A DNA stretch of 64,000 nt from Torymus aiolomorphi. Taxonomy: Eukaryota > Arthropoda > Insecta > Hymenoptera > Torymidae. The notes beneath the pieces were generated by a model that was not told the origin of the DNA, searched no databases, and saw only the letters and a list, made by a program, of their open reading frames with translations. Positions 13,137-26,340 of the stretch are shown piece by piece. Each line of letters opens with the position of its first letter. The stretch's first letter is position 1. The stretch covers positions 4,251,001 through 4,315,000 of the forward strand of contig CM070875.1 in the NCBI GenBank assembly GCA_036365515.1, written 5' to 3'. The position numbers and the translations under genes are program-made.

Positions 13137-14785
13137 CCCATTAACGCCCACGGGGACACTTTTTTCATTACTTCTTCAGAGCTCTCTAGATGGGATAAAT
13201 TTGGGCCTAAACAATTTTTGAACACATGAAATTCATAGATTTTTTATCGATCTTTCCAATGGTGACATCCAAAATTAGAAAAAAAATTTTTTTACTACTC
13301 AAAAATGAAGTTTAAGTGTAAAAAACACAAAAATTTTTTTTTTTATTGGATTTTTTATCAACTGTCAGTTATGCAATCATCTTGAAACTAATTTAGATGG
13401 TGGAGGGATTGTCTGAACTTAAAAAAACTGTCCTTGGAAAGTTAATTTTGTCACCTGAGTGATCTAAAATGGCGTCCGAAACGAGAATTTTCACTCATTA
13501 TGTTTAGGACGCTTTAACTAAAAAACTATAAGTTTTTCGAAAAAAATGATAATTACAAAAAGTGCTTAGAATTCATCAAAGAATACAATAGAATTTTTGC
13601 AGAATTTTTGGAGACAATTTTGAAAATTTTTATACTCGAATTTTTCATAAATTTAAAAAATTTCAAGAAAAATTCTGAAAAAATTCTAATGCATTCTTTG
13701 ATGAATTCTAAGCACTTTTTATTGATTGCAATTTTTTCTGAAAGTTGATAGTTTTTGAGGAAAATAATCTTTAAAAGAAAGAAAATAAAACGAAAATTAT
13801 CTTCTCATTTTTTCGATTTAAGGCTTAGTTTATTTATAAGTTCATAAATATTTGAAAATTAGTATTTTATTTTTATATTTTAGTCAATCAATTTTGGGTC
13901 AAAAGTTGAGAAACAAGATTATAACGTTTATGAAGAAAAGGATTATTTAGATTATTATAAATAATAAATGCTAATATTTTTGACTATGAAAAACTAGTGC
14001 ATTTCGTTGATAATCGATAAAATATAAAAAAAGTGTGCATTTTTCAAATTGTTTTCAGAAAACGCAAGTAGAAGCAGTTAGCTGAGTTTCAAATATTGCA
14101 GGTGTAAAGTACTAATTTTTAAATATTTATGAGCTTATTATAAATAAACTAAGTCTTAAATCGAAAAAATGATAAGATAATTTTCGTTTTATTTTTTTTC
14201 TTTTAAAGATTATTTTCCTCAAAAACTATCAACTTTCAGAAAAAATTGCAATCAATAAAAAGTGCTTAGAATTCATCAAAGAATGCATTAGAATTTTTTC
14301 AGAATTTTTCTTGAAATTTTTTAAATTTATGAAAAATTCGAGTACAAAAATTTTCAAAATTGTCTCCAAAAATTCTACAAAAATTCTATTGTATTCTTTG
14401 ATGAATTCCAAGCACTTTTTGTAATTATCATTTTTTTCGAAAAACTTATAGTTTTTTAGTTAAAGCGTCCTAAACATAATAAGCGAAAATTCTCGTTTCG
14501 GACGCATTTTTGAAAATTAACTTTCCAAGGACAGTTTTTTGAAGTTCAGACAATCCCTTCACCATCTAAATTGGTTTCAAGATGATTTCATAACGGACAG
14601 TTGATAAAAACTTCATTTTTGAGTAGTAAAAAAATTTTTTTTTCTAATTTTGGATGTCACCATTGGAAAGATCGATGAAAAATCTATGAATTTCATGTGT
14701 TAAAAAATTTTTTAGGCCCAAATTTATCCCATCTAGAGAGCTCTGAAGAAGTTATGAAAAAAGTGTCCCCGTGGGCGTTAATGGG
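13137..14785. mobile_element. Giant foldback element with TTAA flanks (piggyBac-like)
   Basis: A 1649 bp palindromic element. It begins CCCATTAACGCCCACGGGG and ends with the inverse, CCCCGTGGGCGTTAATGGG. TTAA stands immediately outside both ends (13133-13136 and 14786-14789), the hallmark duplication of piggyBac transposition. The two arms (about 800 bp each) are inverted copies of each other almost to the centre near 13970, and each arm holds smaller inverted repeats around GTGCTTAGAATTCATC. There is no transposase frame, so it is non-autonomous. Assignment to piggyBac rests on TTAA and the CCC...GGG ends. Confidence 0.8.
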
Positions 14786-14880
14786 TTAATCAGTTCTAAG
14801 ACATACCTAAGGTGCTTGCGAAAGTTCAGCTAATTCCGTCCATTCGTTCAAGAGTTATGCCGGGGTAAAAATTTGGTTTT

Positions 14881-14968
14881 ATACATACATTATACATACA
14901 TACATATATACATATATACATACATACATACATACATGCATACATACACACATACATACATACATACA
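14881..14968. repeat. (CATA)n microsatellite
   Basis: Imperfect ACAT/CATA tetranucleotide array, about 88 bp. Confidence 0.9.
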
Positions 14969-15238
14969 TTTTTTAAAAACCTATTATTCTGACTCAGAAA
15001 CCTCAAAAACATCGTAATTCATCAAAATCCTTGATTCGAAAATTTTCGCTCTTACAAAGTATTCCCTTTGAGAAAGTAATACTAACAGAGGTGATGGTTT
15101 TTGTATATCATATATAATGTTTACGCGTGTGCGACGGAGCATATGACGTACACAGGTAACCGAAAAATGAAGCTTTTAAATATTTATAATTTTGTTATCG
15201 CGCGTCTGTCTATACATGTATGTGTTTGTGCTGAGCGA

Positions 15239-15406
<168 letters not shown>

Positions 15407-15847
15407 CGCTCGTTCTACGATCTGTCTGTATATACATGCGCGTAGCGGCCGAACGAATTTACATTGGTAATTATTCAACGAGGTAGTTTACCCCCGGAAT
15501 CTCGCATGTGTATTAATCGAACATTTTGTGCGCGAGTTGAATAACTGGATTTCGGGCGATCGAATAATCTTTCAAACGAGTATAATAATTCAGCCGCTTG
15601 CGCGCGCGCTGCTTGCGTAAATATAACGAGGGAAATGTAAATGCCGCGGACCCCCCGAGGGGGATTTTTTTTTGGAGAAAGTTTGCATATTAACGAGCGA
15701 GCGTCAATTAAAGATCCCGCGTGATGAGCACTTTTCTCGGGGGCAATGACAAAGAGAGGGAGAGTAAACAATGCGCGCGCGTCTGATAAAGAAAAATTTC
15801 GATAACGAACAATAGCAGAATGGAAAGTAGTGAAAGATAGATGGATG

Positions 15848-16224
<377 letters not shown>

Positions 16225-16705
16225 CGAAGATCAGACACAAAGCATTTTACTTTTACGCGCGATTCCATCAGCGCTGCGAAACAAAACGGGCGAAATAAAG
16301 AAACTGAAAGGGAAATAAGAAAGCGCGCGCTTAATCGACCGCGAGGTCGGGAGTGAGAGAGACTGCACAGCACGCTAGCCATTAATTTTTATCGGCCGTC
16401 CATTATCATTTGCGAATCGATCGCTACTGTACGATTCATTCCCCGAGCATAATGGCAAAAACGCAAAACGATATAACCTTTCTGGACGCAAACAACGAGC
16501 CGCTGATGAGGGAAGTCCGCCGAGAGAGAGAGAGAGAGAGATAAATTAATTGACGGAGGTGGCCGCGGCTATCCTGTAATTGCGCGTGGCGCGGATGTGG
16601 AAGGACGGCTGCCGAGGTGTCTAATGAAATTGAAAAGTTGGAGGGTGCGGCGGCAGCGTGTACAAGGCGCGGAGATTAAGAAGAGGGAGAGAGGTGGAAT
16701 CGGTG

Positions 16706-16707
<2 letters not shown>

Positions 16708-16768
<61 letters not shown>
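16708..16768. repeat. (GA)n microsatellite
   Basis: About 30 GA units, third long dinucleotide array within 1.6 kb of this intron. Confidence 0.95.
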
Positions 16769-16771
<3 letters not shown>

Positions 16772-19700
16772 GGATAAGATGTATGACCGTGGCTTGAATG
16801 GGTAGAGCAGGGAGAGATATTTAACCCGTGGGGCTTCCAGGTAAGATGGTGGAGGGTAAATGGAAGATTTTATTGGATTTGCCGTTCGGTGAGATGCCGG
16901 GGAGTTTTATTAGGGATGGTATTGAGGTGGCTGTGATATCGCAATTAGTGCAGTTTTCTTGATTATGGAGTGGTTCGTAAGTTGGAAATTAAACGGGACA
17001 GTTTTTTATGTTTAGGTGCGGTTCGAAAATGGATACCATGGATATATGTTAAAAAATTTTGGTTGATTTGTTACTCCGCGATGTAATAACATTGGATTGG
17101 AAAGAATAGCTGAGCTTTTTCAGAATAAAATGCAATAACATTTTTCGCATGTATCAGAAATATTTCTACATTTTGAGAGATTCGAACATCTGTTTTCTGA
17201 AAATATATAGAATTTATGCGAATACATCGAATAATAACATACTGAAAAGTTAAACGAAACAATCTATTTTTTTCTATCTTTTCATTTAATTTTCAAAAAC
17301 TTACTCTAATCCAATTACAATTAAACTTTCCTGTCAGTATCAATAAAAATTACAAAGTCATGCTTTTTAATATCGCCAAACTCCATTTTTTCACATTCAC
17401 CCACCAATAGTAACTTTACTCTGTTACACGCGCTTAAAAAAAAAAAAAAACGAGCACGCGCACAGAATTTTCGCCACAATGCCAGATCCAATAAAATAAT
17501 ACCCGCTGCGTTCCGAAAATAAATACGCGTGCATACTATATTGCAAATATTAAATTCCCTCCGATCCTCTTCACACGCCGAAAATATGTAAAACCCCGCG
17601 CACTTTACATAACTGTACCGCACATATATATTCGCACTACGCTACATACCCTCGAAATACATAATAATAATACGCTCCGATTAATCCCAAAAAGCGCGTC
17701 ACGCTCGCTTCTCCCTCCCTTACACACCGCAATTACAAAAACTCTATATACACTCCTGCGGGCAATTAAGGCTCCCCGCGGCGCGTAAATAAAGACGGCT
17801 CAGCCCCCGTTATTTAAGGCTCGATTTGCGCCCTTAATTGCGCATAATTACGACAACCCATTCTCCTCCTCCCCCGTCACCTCTCCCATAGAACACGGAA
17901 ATAAAATCGCGAACCGTCCATCCGAGAGGGCAGAATGACGCAAGCCGCGTGTATATACACAGTCGACTGCATTTCTCCGTCTACGTCGGGAAACAATGCG
18001 CTATCGGCCGCAATCTCATCGCGAAGCTTTTTATATACTTCCTCTCTCTCCCGTCTCTTATTTCCGCGACGCTGCGGCTCGATTCGCTACCCTATATAGC
18101 TCCGTCTTTTCACCGAGACGAGGAATGTATGTGTGTGTGCGATAGTCGGGTTTTAGTGCCCGCGGTTCTTATGCATACGTATGCGGCGTAATGCGACGTT
18201 TCGGGTTTACGGTCCGCGGAGTTGTCAGAGATAAGGCGCGAAATTACGATGGGGAAAGGGGAGACGCAGGGGATACGGGCGTTGTTCGATGGAGTTTGGG
18301 AAGTGTGCCTAGTCCGATAGGGTTTGGGCTTGGTTTTTGAGTGGATATGCGTTGCCGATCGATGTTGCAGTGATGAGAGGTTTGAAATTTAAGGGAAAAC
18401 CATTTAGTGTGGTTAATTAATTGTTATCGTTACGATTATCTAAGATTGTTTATTTCTAATGCATATAATACTAATATTAGAAAATGGATACACATAGAGC
18501 GGCGTAGTGCCATATCAATATAGATTGGCAGTAATGATAGGTACGGTAATTAACTGGTCAGCCGTGGACGGTCGAATTTCAACGTGAATTGTCAATCAAA
18601 CCGACATTTCGGTGAATGCAAAATGGGATTACGAGATGGCGCACACGTGTATACATATATAACTGGAACCGGAATAATTCAATGTTCGTTTGATGAATAT
18701 TACAATCTGATTCACGGAATTATAAATTAAATAAATCCATTTTTAATAATTATTACAATATCAAAATCAGCTGTAATAACACGTCACTCGCATAGCTTCC
18801 GTGAAAATTCCAAAACCACGACGAAAAAGCCGTTGCATAAATCGAAGCGCGCGCGTCTCTCCTCACCGCATCCGCCGCCAATTATTCGGCGCATTCAGTC
18901 TGGAGAATCGCGGGTGCGCTATTAGCAACCGCCTCATGCACTCGCTCATCCACACGCCCTCTTAATTACTCCCGAAAACCCGTTCCTCCACTCGCGCGAC
19001 GCTTTATAGACGAGAGATCAACCAGGCGGAACCTCGGAACGAATTTACACGGCAAAAGCCATAACCTCCTGTTTTTTTCCCATCGCCGTATACCGATCCC
19101 GGGGAAATTTTCATCTCAAAGCTATACGCCGCTAATGAATATACAAGCGTTGATTATTACGAGCGCGCGCGGGAACAGGTGCGCCGAACGGTTATGGCTT
19201 CGAGCGCTGTCATGCAATCTTTTGAAACTCGGAAACGCGGTGAAGATTCGAATACTTCGAAAGAGATTGCGCTGCGATAGGAGAAAGAGCGTTTGGGAAC
19301 TGCTCGGCCGAATCGGGGCGGGAAATTTCTTACGCAACTAGCGATGATGTTGATTGAAAATTCGCTCCCCTGGAAGCGCGCGTATGTTGGCAATGTTACG
19401 TATTGCATAGAGAGGGAGAGGAATTGTTTAAATTATTAGGTTCACATCAGAGGCTCTTTTGACGGCGTTTGAGCACAAAGCGCGCGATTGTGTGTTTAAT
19501 TAATTTCGCTGTATTAGCGAGAGGCGAAGGTATTCTGGGCCGACTTCCACTGGCCTCGTATTGATTTCGATTGCGGAGTTTCGGTAGAAATGCATAGTGG
19601 AAATAATGGTAATTTTTAATGAATATATATAGTTCAAAATTCCGATTCTCATGCAATCGAAATTTGCATTTTTAAATAACCCTTTGATTGGAATAATTAA

Positions 19701-20054
19701 TAGTAGTCGCCAAATTGTCAGTTATTCAGTAATTACATTTATCGCGCTAAATATATAGATACGCCAAAATGAATTTTGAAAGTCGATTACGGTACAATTT
19801 AATTATAAACGTTAATAGAAAATTTTAGATCGATTGAACCATCCATTAATTAAACTCGAAAATTCGTATAATATTTAATGACGTTGATTCGGCACTTTTC
19901 GATTACAGAGAAATTGTTTACATTCTCATAATTACAGAAATTCAGGTCGGATATTAATTTCCCATCTATCATTTACATTAATCGTATACGTTCCGAGATT
20001 TGCTTACAGCAAACCCAACACATAACTCTCTCATCGCCGTCCTGCTTGGATTGA

Positions 20055-20455
20055 ATATGAGCAAATCCACCATATTTTTAAATATTGTGTAAGTTTTTTT
20101 TATAAGTAATTTATTGCTGCCATTAGCTTGCAGTGCGAAGCACAGAAACTACACTGGGTGTAAAATCTTCAATCAATCAGAACTAGAAAACAAGTCCCGT
20201 AATCCATATTAGTGTGCCACGCAGGCCGCATCCTGGGAATGTACAAAGCTGTCAAAAAAAGTCGATAGAACCATTACAGCGACTTTTTCAGACAGTTTTA
20301 TACATCTGCAGGCTGCGTCGTGCGTTGCAGGCTAATATCGATCACAGGACTTGTTTTCTAGTTTCTATTGATTCAAGATTTTACATCCGGTCTAGTTTCT
20401 GTGCTTAAAAAAAACTTACACACAATAGTTAAAAGTATTGTGGATTTCCCCATAT
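20055..20455. mobile_element. Foldback element, family B copy 1
   Basis: About 400 bp with ends ATATGAGCAAATCC and GGATTTCCCCATAT. Inner arms contain TTGTGTAAGTTTT, GAAGCACAGAAAC, ACAAGTCC and a central GCGACTTTTTCAGACAG region. It shares these parts in order with 52941-53371. Its arms are more diverged than those of that copy, so it is probably the older insertion. Confidence 0.7.
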
Positions 20456-20843
20456 TACGTTTGGTATAAAAGTTTATCCAACCATACAACCACTCCGTCT
20501 GGAGTTAAAATTCCAGGTAGCCGAACCTCCCGAACATCCAAAATAATTTCAAGCCTTTACATTTACTCCGCGAACTTCAGCAAAAACTACTCCGATGCCC
20601 ATATCATACGGCATTCCATTACATACAAATTAATTCCTTAACCACTCGCCTCAGTCCCTCCCTCATAAACCTCACCTATACCCATCCTATTCCCAAAAAA
20701 CTCCCAACCACGCAACTCGCCACTGTACCACTGAAAGTCAGCCTCGCGCTCCCTGGCGCGACTCCAAACCTTCCATCTCCCCCTTGTCACGCTCGCCAAC
20801 TAAAAAAAAACTGACCCTCCTCTCTGTTTCTTTTTGTTCGCAG

Positions 20844-21172
20844 AGCACCGTAACCCCGCGCCGCCGCGCTTCAACGAGCGCATGATCCCCGCGCCGGTGA
20901 AGACGGGCGACACGATAGTCCTGTCCTGCATATCGCAGGGCGTGCCGCCACCGATGTACCTCTGGTTCCGCGAGTCGACGAGCGTCGGGCCGGAGATGAT
21001 CCAGAAGTCGGAGAGGGTGCACGCGAGGGCCGGCGTCCTCGTAGTCAAGCAGGCGAGGCTGGACGACGCTGGGAGGTACGTGTGCCACGCGAATAACACC
21101 GCAGGCAGCGAGAGGGTCGAGCTCGAGGTCTCTATCATTAACAGTCTATCGATCAGGGTGGCGCCGCAGCAG
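20844..21172 (+). CDS. Dscam2: Dscam2 exon: complete Ig3
   Basis: Acceptor TTCGCAG; the first two bases complete a Glu codon. The exon reads EHRNPAPPRFNERM, then IVLSCISQG (B-strand Cys), YLWFRES (core Trp) and GRYVCHANN (F-strand Cys), ending SLSIRVAPQQ at a phase 0 donor CAG|GTGAGA. It encodes all of Ig3 in one exon. In Dscam1, Ig3 is split and its first half comes from the exon 6 cluster, so this gene lacks that diversity. The exon is strongly GC-rich and CpG-rich compared with its introns. Confidence 0.9.
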
Positions 21173-21398
21173 GTGAGAAATTTTTTTTTCGTCTTTTTTA
21201 TGTAGCTTAAAGGTATATTATGTATGCGAAATGTCAATGTTTTTTTTTTAGATTGTAGTAATTGTGTGAGTCAGATTGAGAGTGGCGTAAGTCACATATT
21301 GATCGTTTTGAGATATTCCATGTCAAAGGTTCAATAGCCAATACAGTACTGTTACGTGCTATTTTTTAGATTATTTATAATTTTAAAAAACAGCAATA

Positions 21399-21973
21399 CG
21401 CTGGTGGAAATCGATTCCATTATTTACCTAGTAAATAGCTAGTTTCCCCAATAATCGCCAAAAACTAGACACTTTTCTTGGACACTTCTATCTATCGATG
21501 AAACGATTTTTCCGATCATATTCACCATTTAATAGACAGAATAATAGAATAAGTTTTTTCACAAATTTACATTAGCTTATTTATGAGTATTTTAAAGACA
21601 TCAAAGTTGGCCAGTTTTTTAAGTTAGGAAATGGCTAATAAGAGGCTTGCTATAATGTCGAGGAGTGAGAAAGACAGAATCAAACGGAAAAATCATTGTT
21701 TTCGTTTGTATCCCCTGAAACAGTACGATAAACGAATTAAATACCAATAATTCGTGTTTACGTTTTGGTTAGCTATCTTTTTTTAACAGTTGGCTTTAAT
21801 ACATGATCGGATTACAGAGAAAATTTAGTACAAACATTTTAAGGTTGTGCTATTTCCACTAAATAGAGAATATGACCGGAAAAATCGTTGCATCACTACC
21901 CAGACATTAGCTATTTTTACTAGCTATTTATTATTTTCCTGTCCATTTCCGATAGAGACAATTTCTACCAGGG
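21399..21973. mobile_element. Non-autonomous TIR element, family A copy 3 (inverted)
   Basis: About 575 bp, TA|CGCTGGTGGAAAT ... ATTTCTACCAGGG|TA. Its right end, read on the minus strand, follows copies 1 and 2 (GGTAGAAAT, then AATAGCTAGTAAA, then AACGATTTTTC), so it is inserted in the opposite orientation. TA on both sides supports a TA target duplication. Confidence 0.72.
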
Positions 21974-23420
21974 TAGGTGCCCTGTTTTAAGACGTGAGTA
22001 ACAGTTTCAGTTCTGAGGAATCCAAATAAATCCATATCTCAATTTTTCCATCTAAACTTCTTTATTCTGAGTGTTGAATTCGACATTTCTGTTAAAGAAA
22101 ATTCAATTTATTGTTGAAATGTTAGATGATGCTCGTACCAGCTGAAATATGAATGATTTCATTCAATAGATTTAATAAGAATAAAATATGAATCTATGAT
22201 GATATTTCACATCTCTCGTAAAAGTATTGAAATGAAAACTTTATTAGCGTGAAAAATTCACGAATCAAAAATATTGAACACCGAGTCACTCTTCGATACG
22301 CTTTATTTTATTACTAGCGTACCACTTTTTAACATATAAAATATTCTCATTTACCATACAATTTTTCTACATGATACACTTAATATAATTCAAAACCCCT
22401 CATTCAACATGCGTACAAACCTATACATAAACGCAAAAAGAAATATATTAAAATAGAACGGGCTTCTATATTTAGAAATATCAACAAAAGCTCAAAATAT
22501 AGGGCAGATATTAAACTTTGGATTTTAATTTCGGCCATATCTTTGAGTACGACTTTCTCGCACTTCCTGTTACATTTATTTTACGCACTAGGCTTATTTG
22601 AGTTGCAAAGTTATTTACGGCACAACTTTTTGAAGTTCGCAACTTCACTGCGCCCAGGGTATAGGACATTTCAACTCGGACGTGTGATTAGTTAGAACGT
22701 CATGATTTTCACCAGTTTCCCCAAGTTCGATACAGCCCTACACTACTTTTTACGACTTTCTTCGACCCAGTTAACCTTGCGAATTAAATTTGAATGTATA
22801 ATACATAAATTAAGTGTGCAATAACGTGGAAACATAGTATAAATATAAATATTATATTGCACGCATTGAAAAATATGCTCCCTCTCTCCGCGACATTTAT
22901 TTATTTAATGAAATATATGACTCGCTAGCGTATAATATAACTCGAAATAGCACTCCGGCTTTATGGAGTGAATTGTTGTGTTTTTATCGCGCGACGAGGG
23001 ATGATCTCATTTGGTATTGCCTTTTTTTTAATGAGCAGGAATTGTATGGTAAACGTGAATAAATTGGAAGAAGCGAGAGAAAGAGAAAGAGAGAACGCGG
23101 AATGCTGAAGCGCGAAAAGATCATTTCTTTTAATTGCGGCCGATGGTATATAAGGCGAATGGTATATGCTTTTTCATTAAAGTCGCTGCGAGCGTAACGA
23201 TTATTCAGAAACAGCTCGCTACGCCACGACTAAGTTACTTCAGTAGATTTTCGTCTTTTTAAATTACATTTGGAAATATTCATGTCGGAATCCCCGCCTC
23301 AATAATATAGAAAACATAATTATACATCTCGAACCATCAAAACTCAACAACCATCGCATCGTTCGATACACCTACACCAGTGCACATCCATGCACGGCCA
23401 CAAGAACTTCCACCCGTCTA

Positions 23421-23635
23421 CACAGAGAAAAGAAAATCTTAACTGTTAACGAACTGGCGTTTGGATATGAACAAATGGAATGTTCATTTATAGTTAGACA
23501 AATTAAGTTTGATTTGTTTACTCAAACGATTTGTGACTTAATTGTTAACGAATTTGTCTAACTATAAATGAACATTCCATTTGTCCATATCCAAACTTCC
23601 GTTCGTTAACAGTTAAGATTTTCTTTTCTCTGTGT
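23421..23635. mobile_element. Short foldback, CACAGAGAAAA ends
   Basis: About 215 bp near-perfect palindrome: TA|CACAGAGAAAAGAAAATC at the left and its inverse at the right, with arms of roughly 95 bp containing TTAACTGTTAACGAAC and ATTCATTTATAGTTAGAC-type blocks. No coding capacity. The ends resemble the CACTGAGAAA ends of 30002-30223, 54121-54560 and 61884-62776. Confidence 0.8.
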
Positions 23636-23699
23636 AAAACAGCAAAGCTTTGGCATTTATATAGCGTAAATTTCACACCACCGCCTTAACTTCAACACC

Positions 23700-26145
23700 G
23701 TTGCCCTCCTCTTATACACACAAAAACACACAATCTCACAGTCTATGACGCGTCGACTTATCCACACTCGCAGGGGGCGCGCAAGCCTCGAGCTCTTTTC
23801 GATTCGCTTCCTCTCAACTTCTGCGCGTCGTCGCGTTCGGCGTCGGCGTCGTATCAAATTTCTTTGTCTTTCGGCACTCGATTTTCGTTTCTGTTTGCGG
23901 CCCCGCCGCCGCCCTTTTCTCCATCACACGGTCGTCGCGTTTCATCGCGCGGATATATAAACGTTTGACGAGGAAAGCTTTGTCCCGTATAGCTCCGCAG
24001 ACGAGAGCGGTCCGTCAGCCTGACAGCTTTTTGCGGCGCTCGCGCCCGTGTGCTTTCCCTCTTCCTCGCGCCTTTATTTCATTCACGCCCCACAGCGCAG
24101 ACGCCGCCGTCGCCGTCGCGGTGCAGGCTAAAAGACGTCAACGTCATTACGCGATCCGTGTATATATCTATATACACACACAGACACACCGTCTTTTTTC
24201 CGTGTGGTGGAGTGCAGCGTCGGTGGTGTACACTCTTCTGACTCTCTCTCTCTCTCGCTTTCCTTCGTAAACACTGCGCGAGAGCAGACGAGCGGGAAAC
24301 TGAAGCTCAAACAGACGGAGAGAGGGAGCGCAAGAGAGAAAGAGAGAGGGCAAATAGAATGAAAATGGCGGGGATGGGTTTGAGTGTGGGTGGGAGCTTT
24401 GGGCTAGACGGTTTCATTGCTGTTGTAAATTTACAACGCTCAAGAGTTTTTTGACTCACGCGTACTGTATGTGGTGAGCGCGGAACTCTACAGTGACGGT
24501 TGTTGACTATGTAACCGCGGTTCGTCTCTCTTTGAGCTTTTCCTGCATCTGCTTTTGCTGGTTATTGACAACGTAATCTGATCAGAAGATTAAAAGTTAA
24601 GCTAAAAATTCTACTCTGGAATTTTGCGATGTGAGAGAAAGAGTCAAAATACATATATGCGGCCCATAGTTCTGCATTTTTTTTCGATCGAATCAAGTGG
24701 CCCGGCGTTGCGATAACAACAGCAGCAGCGGCATCGCAACAGCAAAAAAAGCAGCTCAAAATATATTTCGCAAAGTCGAAACCTTTTCGAGGAACTCTAA
24801 ATTCCGCCCTGCGTTTTTCCGCGCCCGTTACGGTATTTTCACGCGCGCGAAAAAAATAACGCCGAAAGCCGATTTTTCATTGTATACCGCGCTGGGGGAG
24901 GCTTCGGAGCGAATTTACGGAACTAACAAAGAGCGTAAACAACTTGTAAATCACCCGGACTTATCGGATTTTTAAACGCACTGAGAAACTTTTCCCTCCT
25001 GCGTTCTCGAAAAATTAACTTTTCCACGCCGAGCAGCGCACAAATATCGCGTCAGTGTATACCTCAGATATATCCTCATATAGGAACAATGGAACCGAGG
25101 CCGCACTTACGGCAAATACGCGCGTGCCATGACCGCAACGTCGTTACATTTCAATACCGAGATATATATACATGACGCACGCTACTGCCAGATCAAAATC
25201 CGTGATCAGCGCTCGCTCCCACACACACACATGCATCCGTCCATCCCTCCACGGCGTGTATATCAAACTAGTAACTTTACAGCCGCTTTTACTATCCATC
25301 AGCCTCCCCTTCGCGTATACACACTAACGGCCGCGTAACAATGCGAGCGTACATATACATCAGCTCGAAAGCACACACATATACTCCCAGATATAGAGAG
25401 AAGCCAGTAGTAACAGCACCACAGCCGCCGCCGTTCCATTACCGGCGAAAAAAGAGACTCGGCTATCGGAAAAGAAAATACTCGACCCCTCTCTCTCATG
25501 TGTGTGAGCAAACGCGAGTAGAGATTGCATCGAAGCTCCACATACACATACACCCACACACACTCTACGATCATACCACTGGCGCGGCTGCAGCAGGCCG
25601 GAAATGAGAGTTTAGAATCGCGGGCTCAGCCGCGGCGGCCGGGAATTAATCGGATTCGAGTATCGAAGTGGACCGGGGATGAGGCTACTGCTGCTGCTGC
25701 CACCGCTGCACTCGCTCTCTCTCTCGGGTCAGGCCGCGCGCCAATCAGCATGATGCGGCCTACTACTACCCCCTACTCTCTCCACACACGCAGAGAGAGG
25801 GGAGCATATATAGACACAGAAGGGTGGGGGGTTAAGAGTCGTTGCTCATTCTGCGCTGCACTGCGCGCATAGCTTTCCGCGCGGCGGCCTTAATATCGCG
25901 CTCGCGCGCGCGAATTTGATTTCTGGCTGCGGGATCAAAGCTCTATACATATACATGTAGATACATACACGTATAGATACATGCATAAATACACACGTGT
26001 GCGTACGTGTGCTAGCAGCGGCAGGCTTAATCGATGGCTGTGCGGTGCAGCACGCGAGCGCTACTTGGATGGATGCTGCTGGGATGCCTCAAAGCCATTA
26101 TTGAAATTCCAGCGGCTGCAGGTTCCACGCGTGACTTCCGCAGCC

Positions 26146-26183
<38 letters not shown>

Positions 26184-26340
26184 TAGTGTGTGCCTGGGGT
26201 GCATGCGGATGACGAGAGGAAGGGAGGAGACGGGATGTTTTTCGATGTGGCGCGTGCTGGAATATTTCTAGAGGGAAGAGAGAGGTAGAAGAGTGAAGTT
26301 GCTGGGGGTGTCTTGGAAGAGGAGAGATGAAGAGGGAGTG
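23700..26340. other. CpG-rich intronic island
   Basis: High-GC tract with TCGTCG, GCCGCC and CGCGCG runs, (CT) and (GA) arrays (for example 26148-26180), and purine-rich stretches around 24300-24360 ahead of an ATG at 24360 that opens only about 31 codons. It resembles a 5' UTR or promoter in composition, but no splice-compatible coding exon follows. Regulatory function is possible, unproven. Confidence 0.35.
26148..26180. repeat. (GA)n microsatellite
   Basis: About 16 GA units. Confidence 0.9.

Noticed and set aside
20738..21237. Minus-strand frames of 116 and 145 residues
   Set aside because: They lie opposite the Ig3 exon and show no protein-like domain; shadows of a GC-rich exon.
24360..24455. 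Short ATG frame (31 codons) after a purine-rich leader
   Set aside because: Too short and no splice-compatible continuation; kept only as part of the island observation.
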